DNA from: a virus
IMG/VR virus record: IMGVR_UViG_3300017714_000083
Location: 1 to 31,270 of that record
Direction: 5' to 3' (one strand)
DNA length: 31,270 bases
Part shown: piece by piece, positions 26,197 through 31,270 of the stretch
Numbering within the stretch: the stretch's first letter is position 1
How the letters are laid out: the number at the start of each line of letters is the position of its first letter
Position numbers and translations under genes: made by a program
Notes under the pieces: generated by a model
Told to the model about the DNA's origin: nothing
The model's input: only the letters and a program-made list of their open reading frames with translations
Database searches by the model: none

Positions 26197-26225
26197 ATCT
26201 TATCATAAAACAAGGTCATTGTAAA
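26197..26225 (-). promoter_or_regulatory. Early sigma70-type promoter with extended -10
   Basis: On the reverse strand: TTTACA at 26225-26220, 17 bases, then TAAGAT at 26202-26197, preceded by TG one base upstream (TGATAAGAT). Consensus-like -35, ideal spacing and extended -10. Transcription would start near 26190, leaving a leader of about 24 bases that carries AGGAG. Confidence 0.75.
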
Positions 26226-26242
26226 GGTTTTTTTTCACTTTT

Positions 26243-26272
26243 TTATTATAAGAAATCAATCACTTATAATAA
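26243..26272 (-). repeat. Perfect 10-bp inverted repeat upstream of the early promoter
   Basis: TTATTATAAG, ten bases of loop, then CTTATAATAA. It spans the stop codon of the oxygenase gene at 26264. On the reverse strand it is followed by A rather than U residues, so it is not a standard intrinsic terminator. It could be a weak hairpin that protects the 3' end of the late transcript, or a dimer binding site about 20 bases upstream of the -35. Confidence 0.5.
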
Positions 26273-27004
26273 GGCGTGTTCTAAGTCTAGCAATTCTGTA
26301 TAGTCTGATTTTAATTTTCCAAATACTCTTATTTGTATTCTTCTTGATTTTGTCTCTGTGGTACAATGCGGATTTGAATCATCAAAATGCCAAACCTTCC
26401 ATTTAGATTCATCAATCATTTTTTCACCAGTATCTGTTTCAACCCAAAGATTAGCACCACCGGCTAAAACATTTAAAGTTATAGAACCATTGCCATCAGC
26501 ATAATATTGTTGATTCATTTTCTTACCAGAATCAGCGTGTATTACACCAATTGATGGTGGTTGCTGTAAAATACATCTTACTGTTGTGACATATTCAAAT
26601 GGCAACATTTGAATTACAGCTTGAGTATAAGGAATGTTTAAATCTTCTCTAAACTTCCAAGGATGTTGATGTTCTACCCACAATGGTATTGTTCTATGAT
26701 AATCCCAACTTTCATATTTTGAACGGTCATCATGATAAGTAAGATTAGTCATCCAAAACGTGTCCATTCCTCTAATTATAGACCGATGTGTATCACTTGA
26801 ATCTTCATAATGAATTACGTCTTTTGTTTTAGCAAATTTTTCATCTTCAAAAGACATTACGCCTTTCCATCTAGATTGTCCATCTTCAAATGTAGTTGTA
26901 GCTAATACACTATGTTTATCAATATGAGTAGCTAATAGTTCTTCCACAATTTTGTGTTCACTAAAATCTAATTGTTCTTTTAATGGAGCAAATACGGGTA
27001 TCAT
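26264..27004 (-). CDS. 2OG-Fe(II) oxygenase, hydroxylase-like (246 aa)
   Basis: The iron-binding motif is HAD at residues 156-158 (SIGVIHADSG). GSITLNVLAGGANLWVETDTG (173-193) forms central beta-helix strands, and VWHFDDSNPHCTTETKSRRI gives the distal histidine H213 and Arg221 or Arg222 as the 2-oxoglutarate ligand. The layout fits the Asp/Asn hydroxylase-like group but is further from it than the two enzymes at 18717 and 19468. The ATG overlaps the preceding gene stop as ATGA. It ends at the inverted repeat next to the early promoter. Substrate unknown. Confidence 0.65.
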   Translation of the reverse strand: MIPVFAPLKEQLDFSEHKIVEELLATHIDKHSVLATTTFEDGQSRWKGVMSFEDEKFAKTKDVIHYEDSSDTHRSIIRGMDTFWMTNLTYHDDRSKYESWDYHRTIPLWVEHQHPWKFREDLNIPYTQAVIQMLPFEYVTTVRCILQQPPSIGVIHADSGKKMNQQYYADGNGSITLNVLAGGANLWVETDTGEKMIDESKWKVWHFDDSNPHCTTETKSRRIQIRVFGKLKSDYTELLDLEHALL

Positions 27005-27591
27005 AATTTTTTTATAGCAACCATTTGAGTAGTATTTTTTATTAACATCTGACCAGGTACAAATGTCATATCTTTATATGTATCTGAATTTTTCATACCA
27101 AATGCTGTAGCTTTACCTTCACTTATTCTTTTTAAAAATTTGTATAGCCATACATTATAATCATTAAAAGTAAACCAAGCTGCATGACATCCTTCATTTT
27201 TGGCATACTTAAATTGTTCTGGAAATATATGATTACCATGAACATATTTAGTTCTCATATCTGGTACTGTCCAAGAACGGCAACCACATATCATAACCTT
27301 CTTATTTAACCTATAACAGGCTGAAATACCAACTAATCTTTCTCCTTGCCAACCTAAAAATAATCTATCATATTCTTTTGATATCCATAATTTATGTAAT
27401 AAAGTTTCTGGTTTATTTTCATAATCTTTTACTTCCATATTTTTTGCTGGTGGCAAATCTTCTTGAGAGGCTTCAGCACAAAATTCAAACAGCTCTAACA
27501 TTTGCATAGAGTTCATTTGAGTAGGGTCTACTGATTCAACTTGTATAGAGAGTTCCATTCGCATTCCATTCATGTAATAATTCCCAATCAT
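27001..27591 (-). CDS. GNAT-fold acyltransferase-like protein (up to 196 aa)
   Basis: The central pattern (YDRLFLGWQGERLVGISACYR, shown in part; about 74-93), followed by a strand and FPEQFKYAKNEGCHAAWFTF (122-141), follows the GNAT order of strand, helix, strand, but no clear acetyl-CoA loop (Q/RxxGxG/A) is seen. It is a tentative third member of the acyltransferase-like set here. Several ATGs occur near the start. Residue 7 (27573) has GGGA about nine bases upstream and residue 12 (27558) has GGA nearby, so the real protein may be 6-11 residues shorter than given. It sits between two oxygenase genes with overlaps at both ends. Confidence 0.5.
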   Translation of the reverse strand: MIGNYYMNGMRMELSIQVESVDPTQMNSMQMLELFEFCAEASQEDLPPAKNMEVKDYENKPETLLHKLWISKEYDRLFLGWQGERLVGISACYRLNKKVMICGCRSWTVPDMRTKYVHGNHIFPEQFKYAKNEGCHAAWFTFNDYNVWLYKFLKRISEGKATAFGMKNSDTYKDMTFVPGQMLIKNTTQMVAIKKL

Positions 27592-28114
27592 GTTTTAGTG
27601 TGATTTGAAAACAATATCTTTCTTTATCTTTATTATCCACACCATGAAAATATTTGTGAGTGTGCATAATAACTGGATTACCATTATGTTCATGTTGATA
27701 TATTAAATTATAGTCATCATCATAAAAATTAGTAGGTTCACCTGGTCCTAATGGAAAGTGAATACTACCTGTTCTTAATCTATCTTTATGTTTTGCTAAT
27801 TTCATATAAGGTGGATATTTTAAAAAGTTTGCTGGTTTTAAAGCCATCTTTGCCCACAATAATATATTTGGATTTACTTGGTCATATATATGACGTACAT
27901 GGTCAACATGTTTTGTCTCTAATTCTTTTAACATATAACCACCACCTTCCATAAGAAAAGTACCACCAAGATTAAATTCATTACTTAGCCCTTTCATAGG
28001 AAAATGGTTTAGCTCTCTCCAATCACCTAATACATCTGAATTCATAAAGTCTATCAATCTATCTTTATCAAATTCAAATCCAGGTAATTCAATTACAAAA
28101 TCGTCCTTATTCAT
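27536..28114 (-). CDS. 2OG-Fe(II) oxygenase-like protein (192 aa)
   Basis: AKHKDRLRTGSIHFPLGPGE (107-126) gives HxD at H109 and D111, followed by the SIHFPL strand found in Asp/Asn hydroxylase-like enzymes. VIMHTHKYFHGVDNKDKERY places the distal iron histidine at H157 and R166 as the likely 2-oxoglutarate ligand. It is the shortest of the four oxygenase-like proteins and close to a minimal double-stranded beta-helix. It is first in its reverse unit; the ATG lies four bases after a TATAAGTA box. Its end overlaps the acyltransferase-like gene by up to 56 bases. Substrate unknown. Confidence 0.65.
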   Translation of the reverse strand: MNKDDFVIELPGFEFDKDRLIDFMNSDVLGDWRELNHFPMKGLSNEFNLGGTFLMEGGGYMLKELETKHVDHVRHIYDQVNPNILLWAKMALKPANFLKYPPYMKLAKHKDRLRTGSIHFPLGPGEPTNFYDDDYNLIYQHEHNGNPVIMHTHKYFHGVDNKDKERYCFQITLKHDWELLHEWNANGTLYTS

Positions 28115-28118
28115 ATTA

Positions 28119-28126
28119 TACTTATA
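28119..28126 (-). promoter_or_regulatory. Reverse-strand late-promoter-like box TATAAGTA, four bases before ATG
   Basis: One mismatch from TATAAATA, with the same four-base gap to ATG (28114) seen on the forward strand. It is back to back with the exact box at 28128, so gp16 and the oxygenase unit share a divergent promoter region of 25 bases. Confidence 0.5.
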
Positions 28127-28127
28127 C

Positions 28128-28135
28128 TATAAATA
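28128..28135 (+). promoter_or_regulatory. Late promoter box TATAAATA before gp16, four bases from ATG
   Basis: Exact T4 late consensus with four bases (GAGT) to the ATG at 28140. Confidence 0.7.
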
Positions 28136-28139
28136 GAGT

Positions 28140-28526
28140 ATGGAAAAAAATGGAGATGAAAAAAAGCAACTAACTGAACTAGATACCGAGGTAAAAGATA
28201 CCAAAGGTCAAGTAGCCAAATTAGTACAACATCGTCAAGATGACTACGAGTATGCCAGGGAAGTCCTGTACGCTGCAAGCGAGAGACTTCAAGATGTACT
28301 TGATAGTGCTGTTCAACTCGCGCAGGAGTCCGAGCACCCGCGAGCCATTGAAGTAGCATCTAATACGGCACAAACGCTAGGTAATATTGCAGGCCAACTA
28401 ATGGACCATCACATTCGTGTGGAGAAAATTAATAAAGGTGTGACAAAAGATAGCAATGTGACGAATAACAATCTAAATGTAAAACTAAATACCAAAGATT
28501 TGTTAGAGCTATTAGGTAAAGAGTAA
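28140..28526 (+). CDS. gp16: Small terminase subunit gp16
   Basis: A helical protein of 128 residues directly upstream of gp17. The segment SERLQDVLDSAVQLAQESEH, then PRAIEVASNTAQTLGNIAGQLM (47-88) matches the conserved centre of marine T4-like small terminases, in which SEHPRA and the two long helices form the ring oligomer. gp16 recognises phage DNA and stimulates gp17 ATPase and packaging. The N-terminus is highly charged (KKQLTELDTEVKDTKGQVAK) and probably coiled coil. About 55% G+C over 28251-28350 by my count, much above the surrounding sequence. The gene follows an exact late box and is four bases from gp17. Confidence 0.85.
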   Translation: MEKNGDEKKQLTELDTEVKDTKGQVAKLVQHRQDDYEYAREVLYAASERLQDVLDSAVQLAQESEHPRAIEVASNTAQTLGNIAGQLMDHHIRVEKINKGVTKDSNVTNNNLNVKLNTKDLLELLGKE

Positions 28527-28530
28527 TCCT

Positions 28531-30372
28531 ATGAACTATGTTAGTGATAAGGAGTACGACTCAAAGCTTCATGATGGCTGGAAACAGTTCGGTGACCACT
28601 ACTTCGAAACTAAAAAAGACTTATTAGCATTTTTAGCAGTCGGTAGAAAATATAAAGACACACCCACAAGAGATACAAAACCAGAACTCTTTGAGAACGA
28701 TATCAAAGCTTCTCACTATGTTGGTAATCCTAATATCAAAGCAGCATATCAAAATGTTGACTATACACCTGAACAATTAAGAGAATATAAGAAGTGTATG
28801 GAAGACCCAATTTATTTTGCTGAGTCATACATGAAAATTATGTCTGTAGACTTTGGTGAAATACCATTTACACTTTATGACTTTCAAAGAGATATGTTAT
28901 CTTCTTTTCATCAAAACAGATTCAATATAGCTAAATTGCCTAGACAGTGTGGTAAGTCAACCACAAGTGTAGCATACATTTTATGGTTCTTACTTTTTAA
29001 TCCAGGTAAAACTGTAGGTATACTTGCTAACAAAGGAGAATTAGCCCAAGAGATTTTAGGTAGATTACAGTTATCATACGAAAATTTACCGTATTGGTTG
29101 CAACAAGGTGTTATTACTTGGAACAAAAGGTCAATATCATTAGAAAATGGCAGTAAAGTAATAGCAACATCATCATCAGGTTCAGCTGCAAGGGGTATGT
29201 CATTTTCATTACTGTTTTTAGATGAGTTTGCATTCGTACCACCAAATGATGCTGAAGATTTTTTCCGTTCAGTATATCCTACAATTTCATCTGGTTCAGA
29301 TACAAAAATGATAGTGGTATCTACACCAAGAGGTATGAACCATTTCTATAAAATGTGGACAGAAGCTACGGCAAAGAGGTCACAATTTAATCCTATTGAA
29401 ATTAATTGGTGGGATGTGCCTGGCAGAGACGAAAACTGGAAAGAAGAACAAATTGCCAACACATCAGAAGACCAATTTAGACAAGAATTTGAATGTCAAT
29501 TTATTGGTTCTAGTAATACTTTGATATCACCTACAAAATTACAAAATATGTCATATGTAGAACCTGTAAAAACATTTGAAGAGGTTGATTATCATGAGGA
29601 ACCAAAACCAGGTCATAAGTATATTCTTGTGTGTGATACAGCTAGAGGTATTCGATTAGATTATTCAGCATTTGTAGTGTTTGATATTACAACTGTTCCA
29701 TATAAAGCTGTAGCTAAATTTAGGTCAAATGAAATATCACCAATGGTATTACCACAATTTATATCTAATGTAGGAAAACATTTTAATGATGCGCATGTGT
29801 TAGTTGAGGCAAATGATTTAGGTGCACAAGTATTAAATGACTTACATTTTGAATTAAGTTATGAAAATTTATTAAGGTCATCATCAAAAGGAAGAGCAGG
29901 ACACCAATTAGGTGGTGGTCCAAGTGCAAAGTTAGGTGTGACTACATCACATTCAGTTAAAACTAGTGGTTGTTCTAATATAAAATCATTGATAGAAGCT
30001 GATAAACTAATTGTAGAAGACTATGATATATACGTAGAACTCACAACTTTTGTACGAAAAGGTGAGTCAGGTTCATCATTTGCAGCAGAGCCAGGCACAA
30101 ATGATGATTTAGTTATGTGTTTAGTATTGTTTGGGTGGGCATCAGGTTGTGAGCATTGGAAAGAACTTACTGAATTAAATGCTTCTCGACTTATGTATAA
30201 AGATAAAATAGAAGATAAAGATGATATGCCAATCGGGTGGTTGTCTGAAAATGATACTTATTTAGGCGAAAAGGACCAATCAGGAGATTTATGGACTCCA
30301 ATTAATGTAGATGAAGATGAAAAACCAGAATGGTTTGACAAGGTTTATCAGAACTTTGACCCAAATTTCTAA
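28531..30372 (+). CDS. gp17: Large terminase subunit gp17 (ATPase and nuclease)
   Basis: It resembles T4 gp17 throughout at almost equal length (613 against 610 residues). The ATPase domain has Walker A LPRQCGKST at residues 137-144 with K142, Walker B LLFLDEF at 227-233 with D231 and E232, and coupling motif STPRG at 264-268. The nuclease domain has D369 (LVCDTARG), E426 (VLVEAND) and D525/D526 (GTNDDLVM), which correspond to the T4 catalytic D401, E458 and D542. gp17 is the motor that cuts concatemers and drives DNA into the prohead through the portal. The adenine-binding region FTLYDFQRDML (113-123) is a Q-motif. It has no DSD tripeptide. Confidence 0.97.
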   Translation: MNYVSDKEYDSKLHDGWKQFGDHYFETKKDLLAFLAVGRKYKDTPTRDTKPELFENDIKASHYVGNPNIKAAYQNVDYTPEQLREYKKCMEDPIYFAESYMKIMSVDFGEIPFTLYDFQRDMLSSFHQNRFNIAKLPRQCGKSTTSVAYILWFLLFNPGKTVGILANKGELAQEILGRLQLSYENLPYWLQQGVITWNKRSISLENGSKVIATSSSGSAARGMSFSLLFLDEFAFVPPNDAEDFFRSVYPTISSGSDTKMIVVSTPRGMNHFYKMWTEATAKRSQFNPIEINWWDVPGRDENWKEEQIANTSEDQFRQEFECQFIGSSNTLISPTKLQNMSYVEPVKTFEEVDYHEEPKPGHKYILVCDTARGIRLDYSAFVVFDITTVPYKAVAKFRSNEISPMVLPQFISNVGKHFNDAHVLVEANDLGAQVLNDLHFELSYENLLRSSSKGRAGHQLGGGPSAKLGVTTSHSVKTSGCSNIKSLIEADKLIVEDYDIYVELTTFVRKGESGSSFAAEPGTNDDLVMCLVLFGWASGCEHWKELTELNASRLMYKDKIEDKDDMPIGWLSENDTYLGEKDQSGDLWTPINVDEDEKPEWFDKVYQNFDPNF

Positions 30373-30383
30373 TGATTGACAAT

Positions 30384-30391
30384 TATAAATA
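30384..30391 (+). promoter_or_regulatory. Late promoter box TATAAATA upstream of gp18 (distal)
   Basis: Exact consensus in the gp17-gp18 gap, 86 bases before the gp18 ATG. It would give a leader of about 80 bases that includes a partial stem (ACTGTGG with CCTCAGT, one mismatch). Confidence 0.65.
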
Positions 30392-30438
30392 GAACTGTAG
30401 AGGGACTGTGGAAAAACAACCTCAGTAGATTGTTAAAA

Positions 30439-30446
30439 AATAAATA
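30439..30446 (+). promoter_or_regulatory. Late promoter box AATAAATA upstream of gp18 (proximal)
   Basis: Second box in the same gap, 31 bases before the gp18 ATG. Two promoters in series suit the high copy number of the tail sheath protein. Confidence 0.55.
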
Positions 30447-30463
30447 AACTATAAAGAATTCTT

Positions 30464-30469
30464 AAGGAG
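30464..30469 (+). promoter_or_regulatory. Strong ribosome binding site AAGGAG for gp18
   Basis: AAGGAG eight bases before the ATG. It is one of the few full Shine-Dalgarno sequences here and precedes the most highly needed protein. Confidence 0.8.
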
Positions 30470-30477
30470 TCACATAC

Positions 30478-31270
30478 ATGGCATTTCTAGTAAGCCCAGG
30501 AGTACAGGTCAAAGAAACAGACCTTACAAATATTGTACCAGCCGTCGCCACGTCGATTGGTGGTTTTGCAGGACGTTTCGAGTGGGGTCCTGTAAATGAA
30601 GTCACATTAATATCTTCAGAGCAAGATTTATTAAACAAACACGGACAGCCGAGAAAAGGCACTAACGCAGGATACGTCAGAGATGATTGGTATGCTGCAG
30701 CTAATTTCTTATCTTATGCAAATGCTTGTAAAGTAGTTCGTGCATCAGCAACTGGAGCTTTAAACGCATCAATGGGTGACTCTGATAATGCAGTAGATTC
30801 AGATGCTAATATTCAAAACGAAAATGATTTTTCATCAGACAAAACAGGTTTAACATCAAACGTATATGCAAGATTCCCAGGTAGTCTTGGTAATGATATT
30901 GGTGTACTAATTGTAGACAGTCAACTAGATTCAGATACATATAATACAACAAACGTATTTGGTAGTGTTAAACTTAGAGATTACTTTGATGCAGTACCAG
31001 GCACATCTGACTGGGCAAAAACTTATGATTCAGATTTAAGAGACGAATGCCACGTAATGGTTTACACATTAAATGATAGACCTACTGGCACAGCAAACGA
31101 AGTATTAGAAACTTATTCTTTCCTATCAAAAGCTGCAAACAGTAAAGATGGAAACAATGCTAATAACTTCTTTGTAAATAAAGTAAACGATCAATCACAA
31201 TGGGTATACTTAGTAAATAACTTTGGTACTACAGCAACAGGCGCAGGTGGAGCTAATTATACTCCAGGTG
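30478..31270 (+). CDS. gp18: Tail sheath protein gp18 (N-terminal part; continues past window)
   Basis: The frame from the ATG at 30478 is open to the right edge (264 codons). MAFLVSPGVQVKETDLTNIV, then PAVATSIGGFAGRFEWGPVNEV is the typical start of T4-like contractile tail sheath proteins, with LLNKHGQP and ANFLSYANACKVVRA following in the usual order. Sheath subunits form the contractile outer tube that drives injection. Position after gp17 is the T4 order. Four DSD tripeptides occur in the visible part (around residues 101, 107, 147 and 184), in regions between conserved blocks. It is preceded by two late boxes and a strong ribosome binding site. Confidence 0.93.
   Translation, partial: MAFLVSPGVQVKETDLTNIVPAVATSIGGFAGRFEWGPVNEVTLISSEQDLLNKHGQPRKGTNAGYVRDDWYAAANFLSYANACKVVRASATGALNASMGDSDNAVDSDANIQNENDFSSDKTGLTSNVYARFPGSLGNDIGVLIVDSQLDSDTYNTTNVFGSVKLRDYFDAVPGTSDWAKTYDSDLRDECHVMVYTLNDRPTGTANEVLETYSFLSKAANSKDGNNANNFFVNKVNDQSQWVYLVNNFGTTATGAGGANYTPG

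Noticed and set aside
26226-26272. Intrinsic terminator at the inverted repeat
   Set aside because: The stem is A/T only apart from one pair, and neither strand has a U-tract directly after the stem, so it is listed only as an inverted repeat.
28111-28359. 82-codon reverse frame antisense to gp16
   Set aside because: Arises from the G+C-rich stretch of gp16; gp16 has a promoter, correct position and family similarity.
30392-30438. Terminator between gp17 and gp18
   Set aside because: The stem ACTGTGG/CCTCAGT has a mismatch and is followed by an A-rich sequence rather than Us.
1-31270. tRNA genes, CRISPR arrays, insertion sequences, integrase or attachment sites
   Set aside because: None seen on reading both strands; the window is fully accounted for by virion, packaging and cassette genes.

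Overview
The window is part of a T4-like marine myovirus genome, and it is AT-rich throughout. Recognisable T4-type virion and packaging genes run in T4 order on the + strand: the end of baseplate wedge gp8, a giant DUF4815-type baseplate/fibre protein, neck gp14, tail terminator gp15, several fibre-like proteins, small and large terminase gp16 and gp17, and the start of tail sheath gp18. Low G+C, T4 late-promoter boxes (NATAAATA) and marine T4-like protein types suggest a phage of a low-G+C marine bacterium. A SAR11-type host is plausible, but this is inference and the host cannot be read from the sequence.

Layout. 1-15477 (+): baseplate, neck and fibre genes. 15398-18139 (-): four-gene unit of three related DxD glycosyltransferases and a methyltransferase. 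18188-18766 (+): two small genes. 18717-24131 (-): seven-gene, tightly overlapping unit of two GNAT-like paralogues, a sulfotransferase-like protein, a PP-loop ATPase, an SDR oxidoreductase and two Asp/Asn-hydroxylase-like 2OG-Fe(II) oxygenases. 24166-25963 (+): acyl-lipid/acyl-CoA desaturase and an unknown protein with a possible nuclease motif. 25960-26166 (-): a 68-residue gene with its own sigma70-type promoter. 26264-28114 (-): two more 2OG-oxygenase-like proteins around a third acyltransferase-like protein. 28140-31270 (+): gp16, gp17 and partial gp18. There is no gene-free stretch over 300 bases. I saw no tRNA, CRISPR array, insertion sequence or integrase.

How it may work together. 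The reverse-strand island (about 12.7 kb, 14 enzyme-like genes) sits between gp15/fibre genes and gp16, inside the late virion module. At least three of its units carry late-promoter boxes, so they are probably expressed during virion assembly. The neighbouring virion proteins carry about 60 copies of the tripeptide Asp-Ser-Asp. The terminase proteins, the two last fibre-block proteins and all island proteins have none. I propose, as inference, that the island makes or attaches a virion decoration (glycan, sulfate, acyl, hydroxyl), with the DSD loops as candidate targets. A second observation is a nearly invariant late box, four bases, then ATG arrangement without a Shine-Dalgarno sequence, which predicts leaderless late mRNAs.
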